A DNA stretch of 64,000 nucleotides, taken from positions 66,904-130,903 of the forward strand of contig JBCCHF010000013.1 in assembly GCA_039028895.1 (NCBI GenBank), given 5' to 3'. Below the pieces are notes generated by a model. It worked only from the letters and a program-made list of their open reading frames with translations. It did not search any database and had not been told where the DNA came from. Source of the DNA: JAHDCJ01 sp039028895 (GTDB taxonomy: Bacteria > Bacteroidota > Bacteroidia > Chitinophagales > Saprospiraceae). This document shows, in pieces, positions 7,778 to 16,361 of this stretch. Positions within the stretch are counted from its first letter, which is position 1; every line of letters begins with the position of its first letter. The position numbers and the translations under genes were made by a program.

Positions 7778-9271
7778 TCAACACTTCCTCAAAAACTCAA
7801 CGATCAAATTTACTCCATACCCTGTTGCAGACTTATACTTTGAAAACGGGTTGTCACCAAAAGCAACTCCGGCAATGTCAAGATGTGCCCATGCCTTGTG
7901 ATTTTCAGTGAAAAACTCCAGGAATTTTGCCGCTACTATGGCCCCGCCAATTGGTCGGCCACTGAAGTTTTTTACATCTGCCACATCTGAAACGATATCG
8001 TTTGCAAAGCTATCGCTCAAAGGTAGTTGCCAAACTTGTTCTCCAACTTTTTCCCCGGCTGTTTTTAGCCTGTTTGCCAATTTTTGGTTATTGGTAAACA
8101 GACCACCCATTTCATAGCCGAGTGTTTGTACGCAACTCCCAGTTAAGGTGGCCAGATCAATTATGATTTCCGGATTGTAGTTTTTTATCATATAGGCTAA
8201 TCCGTCGGCAAGTATCAAACGACCTTCAGCATCTGTGTCAATAATCTCTATGGTCTTCCCGGAATATGAGTTGATAACATCGCCCGGTCTCACTGATTTG
8301 GCATCGACACAATTATCCGTTGCCGGAATGATACCGATCAAATGGACAGGTAACTGTAGTCTTGCCGTCATTTCCATTGCTCCAAGGACGGCGGCAGCAC
8401 CACCCATGTCACTTTTCATATAGTGCATATTGTTGGAGCCTTTGATTGATAGCCCGCCTGTATCAAAGGTGACTCCTTTCCCCACAAGACCCACTGTTTT
8501 GAGATCATTGCCACCAACGTTTTGAGGCTTGTATTCCATTATGATAAACACTGGAGGTAATTCACTGCCCTTATTTACTGCTATTAAAGCCCCTAGCTCC
8601 TCCTTTTCAATCTTTGCTTTGTCAAAAACCTTGACACTGAAACCATGCTTTTTGCCAGATGCCCTGGCATGTTCAGCCAAGGCTGCTGGGGTAGATTTAT
8701 TGCCCGGTCCATTCACAAGTTGGTATATACCTGGCATAGCACCACCGTAATGACTGCCTTTTATGGCGGCCTCTCGACAAAGCTTTGCTGCTGATTGTGC
8801 TGTAATTATTTGGATTTGGGCTTTTTCAGATGAAAGCGGATGCCTTTGGGTTTTTCCGGTTTTGTAATGACCAATTGAATAGACCCCCAGTCTTAGGCCA
8901 GCAACGCTAGCCTCGGCAATGTTAGCCTGGCTACTAGACCCTAATGGGAGATTTCCAGTTAACTGGTCGATTGCGATATCAGCAGATAAAATGTTTTTTT
9001 GATTATGCGACAAAAGCCTGAATGCCCGTCTAACATTGTTATAACTCAAATCGTTGCCCAAACCAAGCAGGATAACAGAAGTTTTTTTTGAAAACGAAAA
9101 AGACAAAGACTGTCCAAATAGGGCCTTGAAATTATGTTTCAAATAAGACTTATGAACACCAAATAATTCAGTAAGGAGATTGAACGATTTATTGATTCCT
9201 TTCCCTGACCTTATCGGAATAATAATAGTTGAAGGGAATGATTTGAAAGTATGGGTTACTTTAATTTTCAT
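7778..9271 (-). CDS. Leucyl aminopeptidase family protein (M17)
   Basis: A cytoplasmic zinc/manganese exopeptidase that removes N-terminal residues from peptides. The C-terminal catalytic domain has GKGVTFDTGGLSIK near 260 with metal and catalytic lysines, MKSDMGGAAAVLGAM near 280, and the M17 signature DTDAEGRLILADGL near 344, which carries metal-binding Asp and Glu and the catalytic Arg. The N-terminal half is a poorly conserved macro-like domain. I take the start at 9271 (MKIKVTHTF, 497 residues) rather than the longer frame at 9361, because that ATG overlaps the stop codon of the upstream esterase by 11 bp (ATGAAAATTAA), a typical translational-coupling arrangement. Length matches the family. 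The two genes form an operon. Confidence 0.93.
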   Translation of the reverse strand: MKIKVTHTFKSFPSTIIIPIRSGKGINKSFNLLTELFGVHKSYLKHNFKALFGQSLSFSFSKKTSVILLGLGNDLSYNNVRRAFRLLSHNQKNILSADIAIDQLTGNLPLGSSSQANIAEASVAGLRLGVYSIGHYKTGKTQRHPLSSEKAQIQIITAQSAAKLCREAAIKGSHYGGAMPGIYQLVNGPGNKSTPAALAEHARASGKKHGFSVKVFDKAKIEKEELGALIAVNKGSELPPVFIIMEYKPQNVGGNDLKTVGLVGKGVTFDTGGLSIKGSNNMHYMKSDMGGAAAVLGAMEMTARLQLPVHLIGIIPATDNCVDAKSVRPGDVINSYSGKTIEIIDTDAEGRLILADGLAYMIKNYNPEIIIDLATLTGSCVQTLGYEMGGLFTNNQKLANRLKTAGEKVGEQVWQLPLSDSFANDIVSDVADVKNFSGRPIGGAIVAAKFLEFFTENHKAWAHLDIAGVAFGDNPFSKYKSATGYGVNLIVEFLRKC

Positions 9272-10064
9272 GATTTCCTTTTGTGTAAAAATAGAGCCAA
9301 TCCAATGCACGTGGAAATTCTTTGCCCCATGCTGCTTCATTATGGATACCTTCAGGGTCAATACTGACCTGGATTTCTGTATTTATTGCAGGATTTTCTT
9401 CTGACTCCAATGAATCAACAATTTGCATAATGTCGGGCACCATGTCTTTGCTTTCCTTGCCTCCTCCATATAAATAGATATGTGTGCCTTCAGGGTGATT
9501 AAAATTTAAGGCATCACTGAATATTTTGGAAGTGGTCCAGAACGAAGGCGAAAAGATCATTAGTTTACTGAATATATCAGGGTACATGAGTCCCGCGTAA
9601 ATACTGATTAACCCGCCCATTGAGCTGCCACCAATCCCATTATTTTCCCTTCCGGGAAGGGTTCGGAAGTTTTTGTCGACATAGGGTTTCAGTTTTTCTA
9701 CCAACCAGGAGGCATATTTTTTGCCTTCACTATCGCCCCACTTCTTTACCTTGTAGGGTTGATATTCAGAAATCCTGTCTTTTTCACCATGATCAATTGC
9801 GATGACAATAATGTCTCCTTTACCCAGGGCTGTAAGGATAGCTAAACGTTTATCTACGGCCCAATTGCCAAAAGGCGCATGTTCATCAGCAAGGTTTTGG
9901 CCATCCTGAAGGTAGAGGACAGGGTAATGCTTGTCGGTTTTTCCATAATCATGGGGTAGGAGGGCAGAAATACGCCGGGTCCTTTCAAGTTCTGGAATCT
10001 CGAAAGCATTTGCAATAACCTCGATAGTTGGTAAGTACTTTTCCTGGTAAGAAATTACAGTCAA
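9261..10064 (-). CDS. Alpha/beta-hydrolase esterase (putative esterase / Fes-EstD type)
   Basis: A 267-residue alpha/beta hydrolase of the esterase-D/enterochelin-esterase-like family (PF00756 type). It shows YPVLYLQDGQN near 48-58, the nucleophile elbow GGSSMGGLISIYAG near 145-158 with serine in GxSxGG, and a histidine near the C-terminal end (PEGIHNEAAW near 245) that would complete the triad with an acidic residue. There is no signal peptide, so it should act in the cytoplasm on a carboxylic or thioester substrate. The downstream M17 aminopeptidase start overlaps its stop codon, so the pair is one transcript, possibly degrading peptide or ester conjugates. Substrate unknown. Confidence 0.88.
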   Translation of the reverse strand: MTVISYQEKYLPTIEVIANAFEIPELERTRRISALLPHDYGKTDKHYPVLYLQDGQNLADEHAPFGNWAVDKRLAILTALGKGDIIVIAIDHGEKDRISEYQPYKVKKWGDSEGKKYASWLVEKLKPYVDKNFRTLPGRENNGIGGSSMGGLISIYAGLMYPDIFSKLMIFSPSFWTTSKIFSDALNFNHPEGTHIYLYGGGKESKDMVPDIMQIVDSLESEENPAINTEIQVSIDPEGIHNEAAWGKEFPRALDWLYFYTKGNHEN

Positions 10065-10243
10065 TTGCTCTGGTGTTAGCCTAAATGAATCTACAGTGCC
10101 TTATTGCAAAAAATCCCTGGTTCAGAGGTGGTTTCAGCGGGGCAAAGATGCGAAATTAACGCAGAAATCCATAATTTACAAACCGCCCCAGACGTTAATA
10201 ATTAACAGTGGCTGTTTGCATTGGAAAACATCAAAAAACGACT

Positions 10244-11185
10244 ATGAAAATTTTAAAAAAAATAGCCTGGACGCTTATCGTAATCATTATGATTTTAGGC
10301 ATTCTGATTGGTAGTCAGGTCAAATTTGACGTTCCAGTTGAAACTCTCAAAGCTGAATATGCCAATGAGCAGTCCCAGTTCATGACTATTAATGGAATGG
10401 AAGTACATTTCCGGGACGAAGGTAATGGAGAACCGTTGGTGCTTTTGCACGGAACCGCTGCTTCGTTACATACCTGGGATGGGTGGACAGAAGCGTTAAA
10501 AGACAGTTTCCGTGTTATTCGGTTAGACTTACCAGCATTCGGGTTAACCGGACCCGATCCTGATCATGATTATTCAATAGATAATTATATTGCTGTTTTG
10601 AATACTTTTTTTGATCAACTACGACTTGATTCATTGACTATTGCCGGTAACTCATTCGGCGGTCGGATTGCAATTGACTATACTCTTCGGCATTCCGATA
10701 AGGTGAAAAAATTGATCCTTGTTGATGCTTCATGGTATAAACTTGAAGGAGAGGGGGCACCTTCCCTTGGTTTTAAATTGGCCAAACACCCCATTTTAAG
10801 TCGATTAGTAAGATGGACGACTACACGGTCTTTAGTCAAAAAGTCAGTCTATGAGGTTTATGGAGATGACTCAAAGGTCACTGATGATGTTATTGATCGA
10901 TATTATGATATGTTGCTCAGACAAGGAAACAGGGCTGCTTTTGTCGGAAGAGTAAATACTGATTATGTGGATAATAATCCTGCAATAAAGTCCATCGCAC
11001 AACCAACATTGATTTTATGGGGAGATCAGGATATCTGGACGCCGACCAGTCATGCGCCGTTGTTTGAACGCGATATTGAAGGGGCAAAACTGATTATGTA
11101 TGAAGGAGTAGGGCATATCCCGATGGAAGAAATCCCGGAACAGTCGGCAGAGGATGTAAGACGTTTTTTAGAAGAGCGAAAATAA
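10244..11185 (+). CDS. Membrane-anchored alpha/beta hydrolase
   Basis: A hydrolase of 313 residues from the ATG at 10244; a GTG at 10208 would add 12 polar residues before the hydrophobic N-terminus and is less likely. Residues 1-26 form a signal-anchor (KIAWTLIVIIMILGILIG), so the catalytic domain faces the envelope. The core shows VLLHGTAASLHTWDGW (oxyanion hole region), the nucleophile elbow AGNSFGGRIA (GNSFGG), an acidic residue in LILWGDQDIWTP, and the catalytic histidine in GVGHIPMEE near the C-terminus. All triad residues are present. It is convergent with the SRPBCC gene and appears monocistronic. Substrate unknown. Confidence 0.9.
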   Translation: MKILKKIAWTLIVIIMILGILIGSQVKFDVPVETLKAEYANEQSQFMTINGMEVHFRDEGNGEPLVLLHGTAASLHTWDGWTEALKDSFRVIRLDLPAFGLTGPDPDHDYSIDNYIAVLNTFFDQLRLDSLTIAGNSFGGRIAIDYTLRHSDKVKKLILVDASWYKLEGEGAPSLGFKLAKHPILSRLVRWTTTRSLVKKSVYEVYGDDSKVTDDVIDRYYDMLLRQGNRAAFVGRVNTDYVDNNPAIKSIAQPTLILWGDQDIWTPTSHAPLFERDIEGAKLIMYEGVGHIPMEEIPEQSAEDVRRFLEERK

Positions 11186-11187
11186 TT

Positions 11188-11229
11188 GTTGATTGCCAAT
11201 TGATGCTTATGCACCAAGTGACAATCAAC
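11188..11229. repeat. Weak inverted repeat between convergent genes
   Basis: GTTGATTG (11188-11195) and CAATCAAC (11222-11229) form a perfect 8-bp inverted repeat in the gap between two convergent genes. There is no T-run, so a terminator role is only suggested by position. Confidence 0.3.
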
Positions 11230-11241
11230 TGATGAAAGTTA

Positions 11242-12267
11242 TTACTCAAGGTAATAGGTGATTTTGGTCAGCCATTTAGCCTGATCTGGCTCTGCTCCCG
11301 GGTCGGTCACGTATTCTTCAATAACCGGATATTTCATGGTCAGGCTGTTAGCTTTCAGGTATTCGTCAATAGCATTATGTGCATTGGGTGTAGCTTCATA
11401 AGGCCCATAATGATCAACAACCAATGCTTTTCCACCAGGAATTTCTACTGCTTTGTAATCGCCGTTCATTTTAATGGCCTCGGCTACTGGCATTCCTGCA
11501 GCCATGTCAGAAACCTGGTTTTCCATATCCCAGCTATAAAACAAACCGCTTGGCATGCCTGTCATTTTACTATGGTGATCGTCACCCAGGGCTGCGGCCA
11601 TAGCACCAAAATGGGTAGCATAGAATTTGGCAACATCAGCCATGCTGACGGTTGCCCGATGAGTCATATAGGTTTTAGCGGGCAAATCTATTTGCTGAAT
11701 ATCAAATTTGGGTGATGCGGAAGCATTCTTGGCGGCTTCTTCACAGAGGGCTTTCAGACTTGCAAGACCTTTGTCATAATCACTACCTATTTGGTTTTTC
11801 ATCCCCATCAACGCAACCATAACATTAGAGGGCATTGGTGTTTTGAAATTCATAGACCAGCTAACTTTGCTGCCGTTTTCGACGTCAGACAAGGCATATA
11901 ATACATCTGACGAACCTTGTTGTGGCTCGAAAAAGGTTAGCTTTGTCTCCATCCGCTCGTTTACTTTAATGGCGGTGATTTCCTGCTCTCCTCTTCCAAC
12001 ATTTTTATTGCCTTCCCATTTGGCTTTAGAACCTACGGCACCGGATTCTCCTTCATAAGTATATTTTGCGTTAGGGTCAAGTTCTTTCCATGGAGACCAT
12101 GCGAGATGGTTTTCAAGTTTGCCAATGTGCTCAAAAATGATGTCCTTTGGGGCATCGATCTCAATAGAGCGTTCTACATTTACTTCTTTGGGCAGGACTA
12201 AACCAGCGATTAAGCCTATACCAACGAGTAATCCAATAAGGATTAGCAAGAGTTTTAAAATTTTCAT
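11242..12267 (-). CDS. SRPBCC (START-like) plus GyrI-like effector-binding fusion protein
   Basis: A 341-residue protein anchored by an N-terminal hydrophobic segment (residues 3-26). Residues 30-165 resemble a polyketide-cyclase/SRPBCC hydrophobic-ligand domain: VERSIEIDAPKDIIFEHIGKL starts it, followed by WSPWKELDPNAKYTYEG. Residues about 185-341 resemble a GyrI-like small-molecule-binding domain (LPAKTYMTHRATVSMADVAKF, then GKALVVDHYGPYEATPNAHN and VIEEYVTDPGAEPDQAKWLT). There is no DNA-binding domain, so it is a membrane-tethered double ligand-binding protein rather than a transcription factor. The fusion occurs in Bacteroidota as far as I recall; the ligand is unknown. Confidence 0.8.
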   Translation of the reverse strand: MKILKLLLILIGLLVGIGLIAGLVLPKEVNVERSIEIDAPKDIIFEHIGKLENHLAWSPWKELDPNAKYTYEGESGAVGSKAKWEGNKNVGRGEQEITAIKVNERMETKLTFFEPQQGSSDVLYALSDVENGSKVSWSMNFKTPMPSNVMVALMGMKNQIGSDYDKGLASLKALCEEAAKNASASPKFDIQQIDLPAKTYMTHRATVSMADVAKFYATHFGAMAAALGDDHHSKMTGMPSGLFYSWDMENQVSDMAAGMPVAEAIKMNGDYKAVEIPGGKALVVDHYGPYEATPNAHNAIDEYLKANSLTMKYPVIEEYVTDPGAEPDQAKWLTKITYYLE

Positions 12268-12377
12268 AGTTTTTTGAAATTTGAGAAATTATTAGAAAAT
12301 ACCACAAAAAAGAAGGACCTCTTTTGTTATGCGGGAGGAATTCGGATTGATATTTAAATTTACAAAAAACCCTACAA

Positions 12378-13274
12378 TTGTTTGTAATAGAACGACATAT
12401 TGTTCCTGAAGGAATTCACAGAGCCAGACTTAGCGACTACGCAGTGGGCAAGTTTGAAGCCATTTTTTCCCGTAAGGGAATAAAAAACGCCATCAAAAAC
12501 GGCTTGATACTAGTTGATGGAAGGAAGGCGCATACAGGATACTGGGTAAGATCAGGTAATAAAATTGAACTACTTGAAAGTGATTCGAAATCCAGAACCC
12601 CCTTCCCCTTAAGAGTAGATGTCGTCTATGAAGATGATTATCTCGCGGTGATTTTCAAGCCAGGAGGATTGCTGATTAGCGGCACTCAGTTCAGAACCCT
12701 GGAAAATGCCTTACCCAATAATCTAAAAGCAAGCACGCAAAAGGATAAAATGCTTACTCCGAGATGTGTGCATCGACTGGATCGCCCAACTTGCGGATTA
12801 GTCGTTGTTGCCAAAACCCGATCCGCAAGAATCAGTTTAGGTAAACAGTTTGAAGAAAAGCAAATTGATAAACGCTATCGCGCGATTGTGATGGGGCAAG
12901 CTCCAGAAAGAGGTGTTTTTGATGATCCTATCGATAACAAACCTGCAACAACAAGATTCGAACTTATCCATAGTGTGCCTTCCCTTAAAAGTGAGGTACT
13001 TTGCTTATTGGACCTTTTCCCGGAAACGGGGCGTACCCATCAACTCAGGATTCACCTTTCAAAGGCAGGATTTCCAATTTTGGGCGACCTTCAATACGGA
13101 AGGGAAGGCGAGGTACTAAAAGGGAAGGGCTTGTTTCTTTGTGCAGTTGAATTAAAATTTACCCATCCGGTGACTGGAGAACCCATTAACTGCAAAGTTG
13201 ACGAACCCAATAAATTTCAGTTGCAAATGGAGCGGGAAGAAAGGCGGTGGAAGAAATTTCGGGAATCGGAATAG
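12378..13274 (+). CDS. RluA-family RNA pseudouridine synthase
   Basis: The enzyme isomerises uridine to pseudouridine in rRNA or tRNA. Residues 1-65 look like an S4-type RNA-binding region (AIKNGLILVDGRKAHTGYWV). The catalytic domain has VIFKPGGLLISG near 91-102, the catalytic-Asp signature HRLDRPTCGLVV at 132-143 (Asp135), DKRYRAIV, and GRTHQLRIHL near 223. No in-frame ATG precedes the conserved region. A stop at 12348-12350 limits the 5' end, so TTG at 12378 is the best start. It is convergent with the thioesterase gene, with only 2 bp between stops. The specific target uridine cannot be told from sequence. Confidence 0.92.
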   Translation: MFVIERHIVPEGIHRARLSDYAVGKFEAIFSRKGIKNAIKNGLILVDGRKAHTGYWVRSGNKIELLESDSKSRTPFPLRVDVVYEDDYLAVIFKPGGLLISGTQFRTLENALPNNLKASTQKDKMLTPRCVHRLDRPTCGLVVVAKTRSARISLGKQFEEKQIDKRYRAIVMGQAPERGVFDDPIDNKPATTRFELIHSVPSLKSEVLCLLDLFPETGRTHQLRIHLSKAGFPILGDLQYGREGEVLKGKGLFLCAVELKFTHPVTGEPINCKVDEPNKFQLQMEREERRWKKFRESE

Positions 13275-13276
13275 CC

Positions 13277-14023
13277 CTATGCCCATTCCGTCAAGGCGAT
13301 TGCCAACTCTTTATTGTCTGATTTTCTAACCAATCGATGGAGATATTGACGATCCTCAATTTCCTGAATCTCCGAGATGATCTGGTCTTTCCAGTTGCCT
13401 TCAACCCTATACTGAATATCCAGGGATTTTAAAGTGCCATTTTGCAAGATATCATCCTGTAGAGTCTCCAGCATCCATTGAATGTAAGCCACATTGTTGA
13501 GATGTTCATTGAAGTCAAGCATATGCCACTCTACTTGGAAGTTTCTTTGAGCATGGGTTTCAGTAAATTTCGGGAGTTTATGACTGATACGTTCAAGGCA
13601 ATCCTCTTTTGCTGGTGTTTCATGATCCAATATGAATTGAGGGATGCGGGTCATTCTTCTTGATTCGGTATCCATAAGCAGCCATGTGGAAGGGGCATAG
13701 GCGATGAGATCTCCCTTTTCATCGTGTACCCTGTAATCTCGATAAGTGAAAAACTTTTCAAATCCTGCACCATTGGTGGTTACTGTAATTTTTTCACCTA
13801 GCATGGGTAGTCGGTTAATATAAAGGTGCATTCTCATCAATACCCAGGAGATGCCGATTTTTTCAAGATCCCAAACCGAAAGGCCAAGTTCAATAACATT
13901 CTGCATGGCCGCTTCCTGCATATGGTCAATAAACGCTGGTAAAGTGGCGCGTTTTCTACTGTCGATATCTCCAGTACGGATGTTGAAATCTCCTCTATAA
14001 ATTAGTTTTGGATGAATGGCCAT
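13277..14023 (-). CDS. Acyl-ACP thioesterase (FatA/B-like, PF01643 type)
   Basis: A 248-residue double-hotdog thioesterase that would release free fatty acids from acyl carrier protein. The N-terminal hotdog holds the substrate helix (RATLPAFIDHMQEAAMQNV) and ISWVLMRMHLYI. The C-terminal hotdog holds the region expected to carry the catalytic residues, seen here as VEWHMLDFNEHLNNVAYIQW near 160, where the D/N-x-H-x-N pattern (DFNEHLNN) supplies the conserved Asp, Asn and His. No signal peptide. It follows psuG by 18 bp on the same strand and is probably co-transcribed with it, an odd metabolic pairing. Confidence 0.9.
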   Translation of the reverse strand: MAIHPKLIYRGDFNIRTGDIDSRKRATLPAFIDHMQEAAMQNVIELGLSVWDLEKIGISWVLMRMHLYINRLPMLGEKITVTTNGAGFEKFFTYRDYRVHDEKGDLIAYAPSTWLLMDTESRRMTRIPQFILDHETPAKEDCLERISHKLPKFTETHAQRNFQVEWHMLDFNEHLNNVAYIQWMLETLQDDILQNGTLKSLDIQYRVEGNWKDQIISEIQEIEDRQYLHRLVRKSDNKELAIALTEWA

Positions 14024-14041
14024 TTTAGTTTGAACTGAGTT

Positions 14042-14956
14042 TTATTGGAAAAAAGCTACTGAAATTGCTGCAGCAAGTCTTGCATTATTTAATACCAGTT
14101 GAATATTGGATTCGAGACTTACACCACCTGTGATTTGCTCAATCCTTTCCAAAAGGTAGGGGGTAACGGCTTTTCCGGTTATTTCCTTTTGTGAGCATTC
14201 TGTGAGGGCCAATTCGATAGCTGAATCTATGGTCACTTTATCCATTTCAAATGGCCTAGGTATCGGGTTACCAATGACGACGCCACCATTAAGGCCTATG
14301 GTCCACTTTATATCCAGCAGATTAGCAATCTCTCCTGGCGTTTGGATCGAAAAATCAGCCTCAAAGCCACTCTCTCTTAAGTAGAACGCCGGGAATCCTT
14401 TGGTTTGATAACCAACAACTGGAACACCTTTAGTTTCGAGGTATTCGAGTGTAAGACCGATGTCGAGTACAGATTTTGCGCCTGCACAAACGACGGCCAC
14501 ATTGGTTTTGGCTAATTCTTCAAGATCGGCAGATATGTCCATTGTCGTTTCTGCGCCCCGATGCACGCCGCCTATTCCACCAGTAGCAAATATCTTGATG
14601 CCTGCCCAACTTGCGCCTATCATCGTAGAGGCCACTGTAGTTGCCCCGGTAAGTTTGGTGGCTATGATGTAAGGGAGATCGCGTCTGCTTACTTTCTGGA
14701 CGGCCTGACCAGATTTCCCCATATCTGAAATTTGATCTGTCGACATTCCTATTGTCATTTTTCCATTGATAACGCCAATAGTAGCAGGAATAGCACCTGC
14801 TTTCCTGATTTCCTGTTCTACAGTCAAAGCGGTTTCAGCATTTTTGGGGAAGGGCATGCCGTGGGCAATTATCGTTGATTCAAGTGCTACAACAGGTTGA
14901 TCATCTTGAATGGCGGCTTCAACTTCAGGATTGATTGAAAGGTAGTGGTCAGGCAT
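14042..14956 (-). CDS. psuG: Pseudouridine-5'-phosphate glycosidase
   Basis: PsuG cleaves the C-C glycosidic bond of pseudouridine 5'-phosphate, giving uracil and ribose-5-phosphate. The protein is 304 residues from MPDHYLSINP. A start at 14998 would add 14 residues, but a good promoter match has its -7 element at 15003-14996, which places that ATG outside the transcript. Conserved blocks are VVALESTIIAHGMPFPKNA near the N-terminus, GKMTIGMS, the catalytic Lys/Asp region KVSRRDLPYI, ATGGIGGVHRGAE and CAGAKSVLDIGLTLEYLET, all as in the E. coli enzyme. No pseudouridine kinase (PsuK) is seen in the window. A divergent BtpA/SgcQ-family gene shares the upstream region. Confidence 0.95.
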   Translation of the reverse strand: MPDHYLSINPEVEAAIQDDQPVVALESTIIAHGMPFPKNAETALTVEQEIRKAGAIPATIGVINGKMTIGMSTDQISDMGKSGQAVQKVSRRDLPYIIATKLTGATTVASTMIGASWAGIKIFATGGIGGVHRGAETTMDISADLEELAKTNVAVVCAGAKSVLDIGLTLEYLETKGVPVVGYQTKGFPAFYLRESGFEADFSIQTPGEIANLLDIKWTIGLNGGVVIGNPIPRPFEMDKVTIDSAIELALTECSQKEITGKAVTPYLLERIEQITGGVSLESNIQLVLNNARLAAAISVAFFQ

Positions 14957-14995
14957 TATGTCTTTGAGAGATGTTTTGTAGTTATGGAATGCATG

Positions 14996-15024
14996 CAAAA
15001 TTAAAGCTTACCCCGAGTTTTCAA
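14996..15024 (-). promoter_or_regulatory. psuG promoter, Bacteroidota type
   Basis: Reading the minus strand, TTG (15024-15022), an 18-bp spacer and TAATTTTG (15003-14996) match the TTG-N19-TAnnTTTG consensus of Bacteroidota primary sigma factor. The start codon at 14956 lies about 40 bp downstream. Confidence 0.6.
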
Positions 15025-15039
15025 TGTGAAAACCTTAAT

Positions 15040-15069
15040 TTGCATAAAATCAATTGTCAAGTAACTTTT
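15040..15069 (+). promoter_or_regulatory. btpA-like gene promoter, Bacteroidota type
   Basis: TTG (15040-15042), a 19-bp spacer and TAACTTTT (15062-15069, one mismatch to TAnnTTTG) precede the ATG at 15077 by only 7 bp, implying a leaderless or nearly leaderless message. The -33 elements of this and the divergent psuG promoter are 15 bp apart, so a single regulator could affect both. Confidence 0.5.
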
Positions 15070-15076
15070 AATTTTC

Positions 15077-15889
15077 ATGATCATGGAGTCCACTAAATTT
15101 CAGGATATATTTGGCCATTCCAATGTTGTAATTGCGTGTATCCATGTGGGAGCATTACCAGGTACACCGGGTTATAGAAACAACTGGAATGAAGTTATAG
15201 ACAAAGCAGCCAGGGAGGCTGAACTTCTGGCTAGTGTCGGTTTTCACGGACTGATCATTGAAAATATGCATGATACGCCATATCTCAAGCGAGAAGTAGG
15301 GCCTGAGATCACAGCTTCTATGACGATTCTTGGAGATGCGGTAAAACGCGTTGTTTCAATTCCTGTTGGCGTACAGGTTTTGGCAGGTGCTAACAAAGCA
15401 GCTCTGGCTTGCGCCAAAGCGGCCGGACTGGATTTTATTAGAGGTGAAGGGTTTGTATACGGGCATTTGGCGGATGAAGGTCTTTTTGAATCTGATGCGG
15501 GTGAATTATTACGTTACCGAAAAATGATTGATGCAGAAAGCATTGCCATATTTACCGATATCAAGAAAAAACATTCTGCACATGCCATTACGCAAGATGT
15601 TCCGATTGGAGATTGGGCCAAAGCAGCTGAATTTTTTCGGGCAGATGGCGTTATCGTGACTGGAAGCCATACGGGAGAACCAGCGGAAATAAATGATATA
15701 AAAAACACCAGGGAAAATAGTCAACTACCAATCATTATTGGATCAGGAGTAAATATTAATAACCTTTCCACTTATCTTGATCTTGCAGATGGCATAATTA
15801 TCGGTTCGTGGTATAAAAAAGATGGTTATTGGGCGAATGAAATAGATAATGACCGAGCACGAAAAATAGGTGATTTGATCAGGCGATAG
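15077..15889 (+). CDS. BtpA/SgcQ-family TIM-barrel protein
   Basis: A 270-residue protein of the BtpA family (named for a photosystem I biogenesis factor; SgcQ is the enterobacterial member). It has VVIACIHVGALPGTPGY at 15-31, a glycine-rich IIENMHDTPY near 63, GVQVLAGANKAALACAKAAGLDFIRGEGFVYGHL near 110-140 and a C-terminal phosphate-binding-like segment VTGSHTGEPAEI and IIIGSGVN, consistent with a TIM barrel. The biochemical role of non-photosynthetic members is unsettled; context with sugar or nucleoside genes is common. Here it is divergent from psuG, hinting at a role in pseudouridine or sugar-phosphate metabolism (inference). A second ATG 6 bp inside is possible, but the promoter spacing fits the first. 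Confidence 0.88.
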   Translation: MIMESTKFQDIFGHSNVVIACIHVGALPGTPGYRNNWNEVIDKAAREAELLASVGFHGLIIENMHDTPYLKREVGPEITASMTILGDAVKRVVSIPVGVQVLAGANKAALACAKAAGLDFIRGEGFVYGHLADEGLFESDAGELLRYRKMIDAESIAIFTDIKKKHSAHAITQDVPIGDWAKAAEFFRADGVIVTGSHTGEPAEINDIKNTRENSQLPIIIGSGVNINNLSTYLDLADGIIIGSWYKKDGYWANEIDNDRARKIGDLIRR

Positions 15890-15903
15890 GCCTGGTTTTT
15901 TTT
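15878..15903 (+). terminator. Rho-independent terminator overlapping the btpA-like stop codon
   Basis: ATCAGGC (15878-15884), loop GATAG, GCCTGGT (15890-15896) form a 7-bp stem with one G-U pair, followed by a run of T to 15903. The TAG stop codon lies in the loop. Confidence 0.75.
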
Positions 15904-16361
15904 CTCCATGCACTGGTTGTAACAGCGGAGATTTGTTATGAAATAAGTCTCAGGCTCACTTTTTTTTCCTTCCTCTAAAGTAAATTCTTCATCTTTTATA
16001 TCAATTGATATCCTTAATAATTTGTGTTGAAGATTGAAATTCTTAATTTGTGACCAGTTGAGTAAATCCATATACTCAACAAATATTAGAGCTTTCTAAG
16101 CTTTTTTCTGAGTCATTTATCGCTGTTTTTCAGTGGGTTCTGCGATAAGCGTGGAAGAAACCCGGCTCGGTGTAACCAGGGTGAAATTAGTAACAGAAAA
16201 ATTCGTGGTTGTTTTTTTTACAAAAATACAACTGATGGGTGATTTATTTCGTCTACCTTAAGGGATTCGAAATTCTTCTGTTTAGGATATTTTTTGATAT
16301 CTTGTTCCCCTTAGAACTAAATAATAACTTAAATAGCATTTAAAACTTTAAAACCAATCCT
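15904..16361. other. 458-bp non-coding gap
   Basis: No convincing gene is seen. A minus-strand frame (16071-15826) overlaps the end of the btpA-like gene and its terminator; its protein shows no recognisable domain, so I leave it out. The 3' part is AT-rich and presumably holds the promoter of the T9SS gene at 16362. GATATTTTTTGATATC near 16288 is dyad-like, but I see no good -33/-7 pair. Confidence 0.5.

Noticed and set aside
9272..9361. N-terminal 30-residue extension of the M17 aminopeptidase
   Set aside because: The extension lies entirely within the upstream esterase gene; the ATG overlapping the esterase stop gives a family-typical N-terminus.
10096..10314. 72-residue ORF before the alpha/beta hydrolase
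   Set aside because: It overlaps the true hydrolase start in another frame and has low-complexity, non-conserved content.
15826..16071. 81-residue minus-strand ORF
   Set aside because: It overlaps the end of the BtpA-like gene and its terminator, has no recognisable domain, and has no conserved start context.
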